Notes: generated from the sequence alone by a model not told the origin. A DNA stretch of 64,000 nt from Eulemur rufifrons (GCF_041146395.1 NC_090997.1:35505501-35569500); one strand, 5' to 3'; shown: positions 47,361-59,633, numbered from the stretch's first letter. Made by a program: numbers and translations.

Positions 47361-48350
47361 TTTATTGTCTTTTTTAAATTTATTTTTTATTTGTATATAT
47401 TCATGGGGTACAAGTCCAATTTTGCTACATTGATATACTACATTTTGATGAAGTCAAGGCCTTTAGTGCCTACATCACTGAGACAACGTCCATTGCACTC
47501 ACCAGGCAACTTCCCATCATTTCCCCTCTCCCCCACCATTCTGAATCTCCATTGTCCATCATTCCACACTCTGCTTCCATGTATACATATTATTAATATT
47601 TAGCTCCCACTCATAAGTGAAAACATGTGGTATTTGTCTTTCTGTGCCTAAGTTGTTTCACTTAAAATAATGGCCTCCAGTTCCAATTAAGTCTTTGCTG
47701 CAAAAGACTTAATTTCATTCTTTTTTTACAGCTGAATAGTTTTCCATTGTGTATATATACCACATGTTCTTTATCCAGTCTTCTGGTGGTGGACACTTAG
47801 GTTGATTCCATATCTTTGCTATTGTGAAGAATGCTCTGATAAATGTATTAGTGAAGTTATCTTTGTTTAATGTGTTGATTTCCTTTCCTTTGGGTAGATA
47901 CCCAGAAATAGGATTGTTAGATTGAATGGCAGTTCTATTTTTAGTTCTTTGAGAAATCTCCATACTCTTAGATTAGATTTCACTAATTTTTATTCCCACT
48001 AACAGTGTGTAAGAGTTCCCTTTTCTCCACATCATCACCAGCATCTATTATTGTTTGTCTTTTTTAATAATAGCCATTCTGATTGGTATGAGATCATATC
48101 TCACTGGGGTTTCAATTTACATTTCTCTGATAATAGTGATGTTCAACATTCTTTTCATATGTTTGCTGACCATTTGTCTTCTTTTAAAAATGTACCCCTG
48201 CAATATGCTGAAATAAAGAAAAAAACTTTAAAAACATGTATTCACATCCCTAGCCCACTTTTTAATAGGGTGACGTGGCGTTTTCCTGTTGCATAGTTTG
48301 AATTCCTCGTAAATTCTGAATATTAGTCCCCTGTCAGATGTAGTATTATT
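47361..48350 (-). mobile_element. L1 3' UTR and ORF2 C-terminal part
   Basis: On the minus strand, ORF2 C-terminal sequence (from about 48350) runs into a 3' UTR ending near 47361. The frame at 47715-47963 reads NPISGYLPKGKEI and NQPKCPPPEDW, with IYTMENYSAVKKE near its end. These are typical of the ORF2 C-terminus. The plus strand shows 'ttcatggggtacaagtccaa' at the UTR. A tiny plus-strand L1 insertion interrupts it at 48195-48225. Confidence 0.85.
48195..48225 (+). mobile_element. Extremely short L1 tail insertion
   Basis: The 31 bases contain 'gcaatatgctgaaataaag' plus an A-run, matching the very end of the L1 3' UTR at 8636-8968 and 17918-18256 ('ataatatgctgaaataaa'). The host L1 reading is broken here. 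Flanks 'cttttaaaaatgta' (48181-48194) and 'ctttaaaaacatgta' (48226-48240) look like a slightly diverged target-site duplication. Confidence 0.75.
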
Positions 48351-51199
48351 TTCATAGTACAATGTGCTATGAGATCCACAACTAATTTTTTTTAGAATCT
48401 TAAAATACTCCTTTTTGAATCTGTCAATATGCTGTCAAGGTGATTACAAGCATGATTTCATAAGTAAATGATAATTTTGCCTGGCTTCTGCATTTGCCTC
48501 TATTTTCTCCTCAACATGGTTTTTTCCGGCTTTTCATGCATAATGCAGAGGTTAAATTTTTAAAATAAAATAAATAAAAATTGTTCTACATTATAACATT
48601 TCCATTTGTGTTTTTATTTATACCAACATACATATCTATGAATAATAAAATTTCTACAGTTAACCCCCAAATAAAGAAAATACAAAATTTACTATGTAAA
48701 TAATCACTTTTTTCCCCAGACACTTTCATTTTTACATTATGAACAGTTAATATGCGTTTTCTTTGTTTTATTGCTAGATTTCATAACACTATGGCTTAAA
48801 CTATCACACTAATCAGGAAAATAAAATAAGTGTTATATAATTAGACTTTTGTTGGATTAAAATGGGATTACATTGTGATGATAAAATTTAATGACAGACT
48901 TCAAATTCTTGAACACTCTATTGGCACTTCTGTCATTCAGGCATCTTACATGCTTGATTTAACAACAGTCCTGTATTTAAATGCTACAAGATGTGAATAA
49001 ACTTGTTGATTTGAGAGTGCAAGCCATAAAACAGAAGATTTTGATTTCTTGGCACCCCATTATTTTAAGAAAACCTTTCCATGAAACCACATACTTTCAA
49101 ATTCTGGGGTGCGTGGGTAAAATCTTGAGTGTATGTTATGTAAAAGCATTTAGATAAATATTACAAAATCCAGCTAGTCATCTGAGTCTTTGCATAGTGT
49201 CAAAAATTTAGATATTTTGAAATGTTTAGCTTCCTCAGCTAATTCACTTAATCAGTGAATTTTCCATCCAAATGTTTGTCATTGTATGAATTCAAGTGTA
49301 GTCAGCTTTTTCTTTATATTTGATGTAACTAATATAAACAATGATGTTTCCATTGAATACTATAATTAAAAATTTATATTTTATAAAAATCAGAGTTCTT
49401 TAGCTTCAGTAGTTAAGGAGTAATGTGGGCATCATTGTTCATTTTTATGGAATCTCAGCAATGTGTAAGAGCATGTGAAAAGTAATTGTTATTAATACTT
49501 TCCCAATGTACTGATTTATATGCTCTTTAATTGGTTTTATACTAGATTTACTTTTCTGATGGGAAGGAAATAAAGAAGAATTAGAAGGGAATGTAACTTT
49601 ATATTGTTCATGTATATGTAACAAGGTACAATAAGAATACTATCTGTGTTTTCTCCTTTTATTTTCCTGTGTTCTTGACCTTTACCGCCTGATTGGCCCA
49701 GGATATTACCAAACAAGAAGGAATGAATATGGGAGAAGTGATACAATGTGCTTTTCAATTCCTCAACTCTAGATATGTGTTAGATATATTGAGGCAGAGG
49801 AGAGGCAGAAAGAGAGCAGGAGCTAATGCTCAATTGTGCAATCTGGGTATCAGGAAATTACTACACAAGAACACAGTGCCGACACATCACAGCCTAAACT
49901 AATTGGGCAAGGAGAGCAGCATGTTCAGACAGAAAGAATCTGGTTGGCATTCAGCCTACCTCACTTCCTGAGTGGTTTGGAGCCTAACGGGAGAGCCAGC
50001 AGCACTGCCAAGGGCCCAAAGTGCCTGGAATGGACTAACAGGCTGGAGGACTGAATGGAGAATGTGGCAGATCCAGCAGGAACCGAGAGGAATGTGAATT
50101 AGTGAAGGGCAGATGGCCTATTCTCCTTCAGAATTAAGGGAGATAGTGGTCCAAGATAGGAGACCACTAGCATTTCCTCCCATACCACTAAGACACTTAA
50201 GCCACAACCTCTTGTCCATTTATACCCCATAAATTTCTTAAGGAAAGAAGTAGAGGAAGGGAGATGATATTAAAAGACAGAGTATTACCAATGTAACTAT
50301 TAAAAATGTCAGTACAGAGTAAGTTCAAAAGCAGAATGTACAATGCGTTCATATTTTTTCAGCTAAACAATGTGTGAGGACTGGTGAAGCAGAGAAGATT
50401 AGCTTTAGATCAAATAATATAACACATTTTCCTCTGCATGTTTGTATTGTAGAAAACACATGTGCACCTACATGCATAATATACGTATATATGCATAGAT
50501 GTAAATTACATCATGTATTATAAATTATTAAGTAAAACAGAATATTTAATTTTTCAGATTCAATTTCCATTTACATAATATAAGTTTTTCATTTTTAATG
50601 TGAATATAGCACAATAAAGCAACATCTTAATACCATAAATAACTATAATTAGCTAAATGCTTAGTTCAAATGATAATAGAAGAGGGTCATTTTGGAATAC
50701 TACTCAAGTAGTAAAGTGATTATTAACTAAAAGTATTATACTATCCCTGAATAATTCCCACTTTTAAATATATTTTGCGGTATTTCTTTTCTTGGTTTGA
50801 ATTTATCTGACTAAAATAATTTAAGAGAAAGATGTGCATGACTGGTGTTCTTTGGAAACATGATAGCTAACATTTCTCTGTAAAAGAGGATACTTTAGTG
50901 AAGAAAATGGCATTGAGAAAGCACATTGGTTGCATTCTTGAACTTACTTGGAATTTTGCATTAAAAAATTTAGATAAATGTTGATTATATTCATTTACCT
51001 ATATAAACTATATATTTTTGAATAGTATTAATGTGTAACTTATTTTCTAGGAACTAACCTCAAATGGTTTTGAATTCAGTTTTGTGCTATATTTATTTCC
51101 TGAAATAATTTCTATTTCTCATCAACTGGACTGACCTCTTACAGAAACAAAAGCTCTGTACCCTGGGGACATGTTTACAAGGATTTGTTTTCCTTTTGT
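48351..51199. other. Unclassified sequence
   Basis: No gene or nameable repeat. The part at 49680-50170 is less AT-rich with overlapping 69- and 72-codon frames (49693-49902 and 49836-50054) that resemble nothing I know. Confidence 0.4.
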
Positions 51200-51475
51200 T
51201 AACCGACACGTAATAATTGTACATATTGATAGGATACAGGGTGATATTTCAATACGTGTATCCAGTGTGTAATGATCAAGTCAGAGTAATTAGCATATCC
51301 ATCACCTGGAACATTTATCATTTCTTTGTGTTGTGAACATTTAAAATCCTCTCTTGTAGCTTTTTGAAAATATACACTAAATTATTGTTGAACATATTCA
51401 CCCTACAGTGCCACAGAATTCTAGAATTTATTCCACACTTCTAGCTATAACCTTATATCCACTTGAAATAGAAAA
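51200..51475 (-). mobile_element. L1 3' UTR fragment
   Basis: 'gtgtaatgatcaagtcagag', 'taattagcatatccatcacc' and 'cctctcttgtagc' match the reverse complement of an L1MA/L1PB-type 3' UTR. Confidence 0.75.
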
Positions 51476-51680
51476 GTCTGGAAACAACTTGAATAAACAC
51501 CAATATGGAAATGATTAAATAAATTATTATATATCTCTGCTAAATATGAAATTAGACATTAGAAGAATAATTTGGAATTCACACACCCTAGCCCATGGGA
51601 TAGACAATAAATATTGTTAAATGCAAAGCATAAATTGCAGCATAATGTATATGATCTATCTCAGGTTTTTTTAACATGAA
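51476..51680 (+). mobile_element. L1M fragment
   Basis: 'ggaaacaacttgaataaaca', 'atggaaatgattaaataaat' and 'taaattgcagcataatgtat' resemble the end of L1M ORF2 and adjoining 3' UTR. It is strongly diverged. Confidence 0.5.
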
Positions 51681-51689
51681 TTTGAACAT

Positions 51690-52290
51690 TTTCTTTCTTT
51701 TACTATGATTTGAAATCATTAAATAGCATTGGAAGTAACTGATCATTAATGTGTTAGTAGAATTCTGCTATGAAACTAACTGGACCTGGTATATTTTGTA
51801 TTTTTATTGGGAGATATTTTCTGTCTCTATTTTTTATATAATAATTGGCAGATTTTCTGCCTCTACTGAGATCAATTTTACAGTTGTATTTTCATATGAA
51901 ATTATTCATTTCATCTAGGCTTTCAAATTTATTTGCACAGATTGTGAAAATTGGTCTCATCATTTAAAAATTTTCTGTTTTGATGGTTATTTTCCTCTTG
52001 TCATTTCTAATTTTGTGTATTTGTGTTTTCTTACTGTTATGTTGATAGGTTAATTAGTGGTTTGTTTATTTTGCTGACAGTTTTTTAAAAAGAATTTTCT
52101 TTCAACAAAGAATTTCAACAAACAAAATGGAATTTTTTTCGAAGAACTGACTTCTAGACTTACTCATTAGTTCTGCAATTTTCTGTTTTCTAATTAATTA
52201 TTTTCCACTTTTATCTGCACTAATTTCTGTTGCTTTATTGTTCTTTTTCTATTCTTTTGAATTTGTTGTTTCAGTCATTTATTTTATTAT
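51690..52290 (-). mobile_element. L1 ORF2 linker region, inverted
   Basis: The plus strand reads 'actaactggacctggtatat', 'tcatctaggctttcaaattt' and 'ttctattcttttgaatttg', the reverse complement of ORF2 between endonuclease and RT. It lies directly before a plus-strand L1M 3' UTR and may be the inverted 5' part of that insertion. Confidence 0.7.
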
Positions 52291-52319
52291 AGTAGGTAAT
52301 AGTTACGTGTATGTATAGC

Positions 52320-53285
52320 TGATTCTAGGACTAGGGTTGTGAAAATACAAGATGAACCTGCAGTATATTGTAGTGCCAGAAAATAAGTAAGTACTCGAAA
52401 AAAAATGATGGGATCATGCCAAATGGACACAGGAGCTAATCCGAACAAGTTCCAAGTAGCCCAAACTGGAGCAATTTGAGCAATAAAACAAATAATGATA
52501 GTATTATATTATAATACAAAGTATAAAATAAACATATATGAGGTAATGCTGATATAAATAAATTATTTTAATAAATAAATGTTGGAGGAGAAGGAACCCA
52601 TTTTTCTTACAGAATTTCAAATATTATATACATGTACTACTTCCTTCAGGAGTGAAGCTTAATACCCACCCTCCTGAGTATAAAACGGACTTAGTGATTC
52701 ACTTTCAAAGAATATAGAAAGGAAAAACTAGTAACTTGGCAGTGGAGAAACTTGGTAAACATCACCTCAACCAAGAGATCAAGGTTAGCATTACCAATAG
52801 CATGTTGATATCATGTACTCCTTCATACATATGTGATGAGAAGGATACTTCTCTTTAGTGATATTCTTCCAAAACCCCCAAACCCAGTCTAAACGTGAAA
52901 AAATGTTATACAAAGCCAAAATGAGAGACATTTTACAAAGTACCTGACTAGTAGTTTTCAAAAATGTCAAAGTCATGAAAAACAAATAAATTCTTAGAAA
53001 CTGTCACAGATTGGAGGAGACTAAGGAAACATCACTACTACTCAATGAAATGTGATGTCCTGAATTGGATTATGGACATTAGTGAAAAACACTTTTGAAA
53101 GTTAGTTAATAGTAATGTACCAATGTTAATTTCTTAGTATAGAAAAAGGCCCATGGCTATGTAAGATGTTTACATTAGGAGAAACTGAGTAAAAAGTATG
53201 TTAAAATTCTCAGGAACTCTCAGCAACTTTTATATCTATCTAAAATTATTTCAAAATAAGGTTTTAAAAAAATCTAGTAGGAGTT
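52320..53285 (+). mobile_element. L1M (L1ME-type) long 3' UTR
   Basis: The series 'atcacctcaaccaagagatc', 'gatgagaaggatacttctct', 'gagagacattttacaaagta', 'ctgtcacagattggaggaga', 'agtaatgtaccaatgttaat' and 'aaaattatttcaaaataagg' is the characteristic order of L1M 3' UTR sequence ending in an A-rich tail. Confidence 0.8.
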
Positions 53286-54479
53286 TCAATGATTTAAGGT
53301 AAAATTAATGAAGTGTTAAGTTACAGCTTTAAGTCAGTCAATGGAAACTCAAGGGCATTGAGCCATAGTTTCTTGAAGTTATTTATTTACTAATAAATAT
53401 TTATTGAGCACTTAGTATGTGAAGAGCACCGTGCCAGGTTCTTGGTAGAAAATGATCAGGTTTACCTGTTACAGTCCTCAAAGCATCTCAATACTCTTAA
53501 TAAATATGCTCAAAGTCTATAAAAGAGACTGCATATGTTTTAATTAGGGACAGGGGACTATTTTATGAAAATGTAAAGGCTAGCCTAACTCTAAGAGAAA
53601 GATGCTATTCCTGGGTCTATAGAAAAATTCAATTACTTTTTTGTTTTGGATATGATGATATGATCTTTTAATTAACTAATTCAAACTACTTTAAGACTTT
53701 TAAATTCTTTTCCCAGGCAAGTATTTCTGACAGAAGCCATCTCAAAGCAAAATTATCATGTAATAAGTTAAACTCATCACATTTGAATATTCAATTTCAG
53801 ACAATTCACAATATAATCATTTTGAAATAATCTGTTTTCTACTACCAAATCTAATGATTTCTCTAGTAAACAATTAGGAAAACATTATAACATGTTTTGC
53901 TGGGTGCAAACTAGCCCTTTAAGTCTGTATTTTTCAAACTGTTTATAGTGATGGGTGAGTGAGCCTTGATATTTTCAAGTGGGTCTCTATAAGCATTTTT
54001 TAATTAAATAGAATAAAATAGAATAGAACAAAATAGCAATAACCACAATGCATTTAATGAAATAGGATTAATATTGTTTTGTGGGGAGGGGGGTTTGTTT
54101 GTTTTTTTTTTTTTTCATTTTAGACGTGTGTGTTTGTGGGTGGGTGGGTGTGTTCTTTAGATCCTGATGTAAAATATTTTACATATGGGTCAAGGAAAAA
54201 AACCTCAAATTCTCTGATCTACAGGATTTTCCAGTGATATCACAGGAAGAGAGAACAACATGAAAGTCAAGAAAATAAACATCTTTCTTGGGGAGTCACA
54301 AAAAGCATTTTAAAGGAGGTGAGTTTAAAAAGAGTTCTAAAAGTTACATATAAGAATTCCAATATGTAGACATGCTAAAACATGGTACTACAGTAGCTGA
54401 AAAGGTGAAGATAAATGCTTAACATGAACCAGGGTAATTTCGATGCTTTCAAATGCTTACGAGAATATTTGGGAGTCTT
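53286..54479. other. Unclassified sequence
   Basis: About 53375-53455 ('ttattgagcacttagtatgt') resembles the mammal-wide ancient repeat mentioned for 15755. A short AAATAGAAT-like run lies at 54002-54035, and a T-run plus GTG-rich stretch at 54091-54155. No gene. Confidence 0.4.
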
Positions 54480-54580
54480 GTGCCCTGATGTTTGAATCAA
54501 TTGGTCTGAAGTATGACTGAGAAATCTGCATTTTTAACAAAAAAAAAATCCCACACAAACAGATGCTCACTGCAATTCTG
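54480..54580 (+). mobile_element. MER5-like hAT fragment
   Basis: 'gaatcaattggtctgaagta' and 'gaaatctgcatttttaacaa' match the second half of a MER5-type element. Confidence 0.55.
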
Positions 54581-54991
54581 TATACGGAGTGAAAGAACTT
54601 TGCTAGCTTAGCGGAAAGAAAACCTAAAGAAATTTGGGAGTGGTCAAGTAGGCCAGTTTGACTGGGATAAAGTGAGGGTTCATAAAGGAAAATTTAAGAT
54701 CAAGCAGGAAAGATAGCTAGAGCCAGGTTGTAAAGGGATTGAAATTTCAAATTAAGGATAAAGCACTTTACCTTAAAATAATGGGGAGTCATTCACGAAT
54801 TTTATGGAATGGAATAATACCTCCTAGGATGATTAAAATGATGTTGGTATTAAAAGAAAGATAAACTGAGTGAAATATTGGTTATAAAGATGTTGAGTGT
54901 TTAGGTATGAGTTAAAGTCCTAACTGATTGTAGAGAAAGAGAAAATTTTGCACATTGAGAACGTTTGGGTTTTTACATAAAATATATCAAA
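54581..54991. other. Probable ancient repeat, not named
   Basis: 'ggccagtttgactgggataa', 'gagccaggttgtaaagggat' and 'ggggagtcattcacgaattt' remind me of a mammal-wide repeat that I cannot name. There is no coding content. Confidence 0.35.
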
Positions 54992-55095
54992 TAAAGTAAT
55001 AAATTTTCAAACTATGAACTTAATCTGTGTACTTAACCACATACATCAGGCACATCCATGACCACTAAAATTATTGCTAATATTTTGTTCCAGTC
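54992..55095 (+). repeat. 104-bp local direct repeat, copy 1
   Basis: It is similar along its whole length to 55875-55978, about 75-80% by eye and with an identical 'aggcacatccatgaccacta' core. Flanks on both sides are unrelated. I recognise no repeat family. Confidence 0.8.
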
Positions 55096-55874
55096 AAAAT
55101 TTAGCCTGTCATGATATTTAATGAAAATATCCCCTGGGAAACATCATACAGTCTATTGAAGAAAATAACAATCCATTTTGTTTCTAACAAAGTGGGAAAA
55201 CATTCTGCAATGTCTAATGCATTAAGTTCCAGTGGAATTGACATCAATTTTTCAAAGTGAAGCCACCTTTGGCATTAATTACAGAATAATAATTCATTCC
55301 TCCTTATGTCCATAATGTTTTCATTTAGCCTTAAGTATGCAGAGATGCTGTCTCCATTTTCCACTTAAATTTTCTAAATTGTATGTTTCTGTTAATAAAT
55401 TTCATCTGTTTAAAAATGAAAATAATTTAGCATTAATTTTCATATCCTTGAAACTTTGTCAATTTCATAAAATCACCATTCATCAATCTGTTAAAATTAT
55501 TCTGTGCTCATTTGATAGAATATAAACATGTTTCTCCTGCAATATGAATAACTCAAAAAACCCAACAATAGAATGAACCCCAGGTGAACTGTAGAATACA
55601 CTAGATAATTATTTTAAATTCTATTTTTCACAAAGACAATTGCCTGGGGATTTCTGGAGGCCAGGGTAGTCTTTCTAAGGAAATAGAATGTTAAGGAAAA
55701 ACAGATTTGACCCCAAGCTACACATGCATAGATGGAATTTGGCAAACTTTCCCACGATCTAACAATTCCAGGAGTAAACAGCAATATGTGTATCCCAACC
55801 AAATGGCATCATACCGTCAGAATGGAAAAAGACTCCATACTTTACAGCCTCAAGCCAACAGGCATTAAGTCGAG
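55096..55874. other. Unclassified AT-rich sequence
   Basis: Spacer between the two 104-bp repeats, with nothing recognisable. Confidence 0.45.
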
Positions 55875-55978
55875 TAAAATAATAAATTTTCAGAATATGG
55901 ACTTAATAAAAATACTAACCACATATAGCAGGCACATCCATGACCACTAATGCAATTGCTACTGCAATGTTCCAAGTC
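55875..55978 (+). repeat. 104-bp local direct repeat, copy 2
   Basis: Partner of 54992-55095, in the same orientation and 883 bp further on. Confidence 0.8.
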
Positions 55979-56217
55979 TACACTGAGGTCTTCTCTATAA
56001 CAAGTTTATTTTGACAATTAGAATCATTAGATCTAAACTTGATTATTAGAACTTAAAAGACTCAATTCTGATTAGAGCAGCTCTCTTCTTCAAGAATAAG
56101 AACCACTTACTTCTCAGATTAGAAGTCATTTTACATTTACATGGAAAGCCTTAGTATTAGAAGTGTTTTCTAAAATCAACTTTTACAGCTTTTGCTTTTG
56201 AATTTTTAAATGCTTGT

Positions 56218-56244
56218 CGTGTGTGTGTGTGTGTGTGTGTGTGT
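56218..56244 (+). repeat. GT microsatellite
   Basis: Uninterrupted GT dinucleotides, about 13 units. Confidence 0.95.
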
Positions 56245-56292
56245 AAATATGGAAAGGCCAAACATTTCTATCAATAAATAGAAATTTGCCAA

Positions 56293-56364
56293 ATTTCTAT
56301 TTGATGGAAATATATCACATTTCTATTTGATAGAAATACATCACATTTCTATTTGATAGAATTA
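56293..56364 (+). repeat. 26-bp tandem repeat, nearly three units
   Basis: Units at 56293-56318, 56319-56344 and 56345-56364 (incomplete) share 'atttctatttgatagaaata'. Each holds the inverted repeat 'tttctat'/'atagaaa' around 'ttg'. The third unit is cut where the Tigger element begins. Confidence 0.8.
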
Positions 56365-57536
56365 CACTGTATAACAATGTTTTGGTCAATAATGGACTGA
56401 ATATATGATAATGGTCTCATAAAATCATGATGAAGCTGAAAACTTCCATTTGCCCATTGATATCACGGCCATCATAACATTGTAGTGCAACACATCACTC
56501 ACGTGTTTGTGTGGTAATATTGGTGTGAACAAACCTAGTGTGATGCCAGGCTTATAAAAATATAGCACATCTAATTATGCATAGTACAAAATACTTGATA
56601 CTAAATGACTGTGTTACGGGTTTATGTATTTACTATATTATGCTTTTTAATTGTTATTTTAGAGTGTGCTCCTTCTACTTAAAAAAACAGCTAACTGTAA
56701 AACAGCTCTAGGCAGGACTTTCAGGAGGTATCCAAAAGAAGACATTGTTATCACAGGAGATGACAGCTCCATGTGTGCTATTGCGTCTGAACACCTTCTA
56801 GCAGGACGAGATGTCGGGGTGGAAGACAGTGACATTGATCATCCTGCCCTAGAGTAATGTGCAGGCCTGGAATAATGTGTGTGTTTGTGTCTTGGTTTTT
56901 AAGTCAAAAGTTTAAAAAGTAAAAAAAAAAAAATTTAAGTTTTTAGAATAAAGTGTATAAAGAATGAAAATGTTTTGTATAGCTGAATAGTGGGTTTGTG
57001 TTTTAAGCTAAGTGTTATGAGTTAAAAATTTAAAAAGTTAAAAAGCGTGTAAAGTAAAAAAGTTACAGTAAGCTAAGGTTAATTTATTATTGAAGAAATA
57101 ATTTCTTTATAAACTTAGTGGAGCCTGGCTGTACAGTGTTTATAAAGTCTACAATAGTGTACAGTACTCACCACTCACTCACTGACTCACACAGAGCAAC
57201 TTCCAGACCTGCAAGCTCCATTCGTAAGTGCCCTATACAGATGTACCATTTTTTACCGTTTATTCCTTATTTTGATTGTACCTTCTCTACATTTACAGAC
57301 ATTTAGATACACAAATACTTACCATTGTGTTACAATTGCCTACAGTATTCAGTACCATAACATGCTGTACAGTTTTGTAGCCTGGGAGTGACAGGCTACA
57401 CCATGTAGTAGCCTAGGTGTATAGTAGGCTATATCATCTAGGTTTGTGTAAGTCTACTTAATGGTGTGCACACAATGAAATCACCTGATGATGCATTTCT
57501 CAGAACATATCCTCATTGTTAAGTGATACATGACTG
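56365..57536 (-). mobile_element. Tigger-family DNA transposon, end to end
   Basis: The left end (from 56365, after TA at 56363-56364) and the right end ('aagtgatacatgactg') are inverted-repeat termini of a Tigger family. The right TA has decayed to TG. Inside, 'gtgttacaattgcctacagt', 'tagtaggctatatcatctag' and 'gagcaacttccagacctgca' are family landmarks. Most CpGs of the consensus have become TpG or CpA. At about 1.17 kb it is non-autonomous. Confidence 0.9.
56666..56857 (+). pseudogene. Open frame inside the Tigger element
   Basis: This 63-codon frame (LGRTFRRYPKEDI, then EDSDIDHPALE) lies in the Tigger interior. It is shared by copies of the family as I remember them, so it is likely a leftover of the parent transposase's acidic C-terminal region. 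There is no promoter, and it is not a gene of its own. Confidence 0.45.
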
Positions 57537-57542
57537 TGTTTT

Positions 57543-57670
57543 AATGAAACTGAGGCCTAGCGAGGTTAAATAAATAGCCCATCATAACACAGCTAGTAAA
57601 TAGCAGATTTGAGATTGAAACTCAAGCAGTTTGGCTCCAGATCTCCTGATTCTAACCACACAAATATTTA
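57543..57670 (-). mobile_element. MIR SINE
   Basis: 'gaaactgaggcctagcgagg', 'taacacagctagtaaatagc', 'gtttggctccagatctcctg' and 'ttctaaccac' follow the reversed MIR core and head. It starts directly beside the Tigger right end. Confidence 0.8.
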
Positions 57671-58689
57671 ATGATATCAAACAGAAATTATAGCTGTAAA
57701 GAAGCCATCCCTATATGTTCTGAGTTACCTTTTGCTACTGAGACAAAAATAGAATATACAGAAATGAGAATCTATTCTCCTTTGCCAGTTCCCATTTGAA
57801 AGTAATAAAGTAAATGTTTTGAGCATTATTTCTGGCCATAACCTATTATTGGACATTATCAACTGGATCAAATTCCCTATTACTTTGCAAATTACTTGGA
57901 TCTATTTGCTATGTATGGCTGTAATTAGTCATTAGTCTACTGCACTGGCTAAATTGAATTTTATCATTAGGATTTTTAAAAAGCACATGGAAGAAATTTA
58001 AAATCACCATTCCCACTATCCAAAGATAAACACTCAACACATTTTGGTATGAATTACTCCATGCATTATTTTCTCTCTGTTTATATGGCAAGATAATTTG
58101 TTAAGTGTTTTGTTCTCTCTGCTATAGCTATTTTTCTTTCTTTATCCCCAAAAGTTAGCCCTATCTTGTATTTAAGAGAGTTTATATTGCAGAAATATCA
58201 CAAGACATGACAGAACCGCCGTTGGGGAAGCTAACGGGTACTCAAGGCTGTCACCATTAAGAGCTGTGAGAAGCCATATGAAAGCCCAGGAAGTCACAGG
58301 GAAAATATGCTCCTTCCAAGGTCAGAGTAAATGCACCAATGCTATCTACCTACAGGCTTGAGAAAGATTGCATCAGTTGTACTTTAATTTATTGTATGGA
58401 AAAAAAAAAAAAGATTACATCAGCAGTGGTAGCCAACATAGATAAAGACCTGAAGGTTTTTCCCTGAATGTTGCGTGTAGCATAAGACACTCAGAACTTT
58501 CTATGTTTTCAAAGAGAGCAAAGGTGAAAATAAAGAAATGTGGTATGTATTGAACTCTCTGTCAAAATAAACTTGAACATATATGATTTCAAACTAAGTA
58601 TAAATTGTTGTGTGAACCCTTTAAACTCCATGCAGTTACTTGCTTGAATTAATGTGATAAAGGCATTTGTTTGTGACTGAAGTCCTCTT
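57671..58689. other. Unclassified sequence
   Basis: No gene. About 58195-58400 is less AT-rich and ends near an A13 run (58400-58412), which could be the mark of an old retroposed fragment, but I cannot identify a source. Confidence 0.4.
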
Positions 58690-59225
58690 TCAGTCTTTAA
58701 ATTTTTTTATTGAAATATAATTCACATACCATGAAACTTACCATCTTAAGATGTACAACTCAGTAGTTTTTAGTATATTCATGAGGTTGTGAAACCATCA
58801 CCACTATCTAATTCTGGCATATTTATGTCACTCCAAAAAGAAATCATGGACCTGTTAGCAGTCACTTCTATTACCCTCCAACCCCTCATTCCCTGCCAAC
58901 CAGTAATCTACTTTCTGTCTCTGGTATTTTCTGTTAGACATTTCATCTAAATGGAATCACATAATATGTGATCTTTTGTGCCAGGCTTCTTTCACAAGCA
59001 TGTTTCCCAGTCTCATTTATGTTGTAACATATATCAGAACTTCATTCCTTTTATGGTGGACTAATATTCCACTGTATGGATATACCACTACTATTTATCC
59101 ATAAATCAGTTGATGGACATTTAGGTTGGTTCTACTGCTGCTACCAACAATTCCCATACAAGTTTTTGTGTGAAGATATATTTTCATTTCTCTTGCATAT
59201 ATATCTAGGAGCGCAATCTCTAGTA
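58690..59225 (-). mobile_element. L1M 3' fragment
   Basis: The plus strand reads 'ttgaaatataattcacatac', 'gaggttgtgaaaccatcacc', 'aatggaatcacataatatgt' and 'gatggacatttaggttggtt', the reverse complement of L1 3' UTR and ORF2 end. Confidence 0.8.
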
Positions 59226-59601
59226 GGAACTAAGGGAAGGGTCTTGTTTGCAGAGAGAAGTAACAGGTCCCTACACTGAGGTGTCACATATGTTCACCCT
59301 TGCAAGCACCTATATAGGGGAAATCACCTGGAAAAAGGTGTTTTTGTATATGGAACTAAGTAATTTCCTAAAAGCAACTGTTTTGAACCAGCGTTACCTA
59401 GAAGTAGTGATATTAAGTGCTTTCTACTGAGCAAAAGTAGGTACTCTTGGGAAAGTTGAAGTTGTATTTCAACAAATTGGAGTTGTGGCTATAAATTTTA
59501 ATCTGTGATAACTGCCCCTTTCAGATGTGTTGCCAGTACCAGGATGTGGTACCAGGATTGCACGTAGTAGGAGAGCAGAAGCAGGGAGACACCTCCTCCA
59601 C

Positions 59602-59633
<32 letters not shown>

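Noticed and set aside
56293..56364. CRISPR-like short regular repeats
   Set aside because: The units are directly tandem, with no unique spacers and no cas genes, and the genome is a mammal's.
56666..56857. Possible domesticated small acidic protein
   Set aside because: The frame is part of the Tigger interior and is expected in other copies of the same element.
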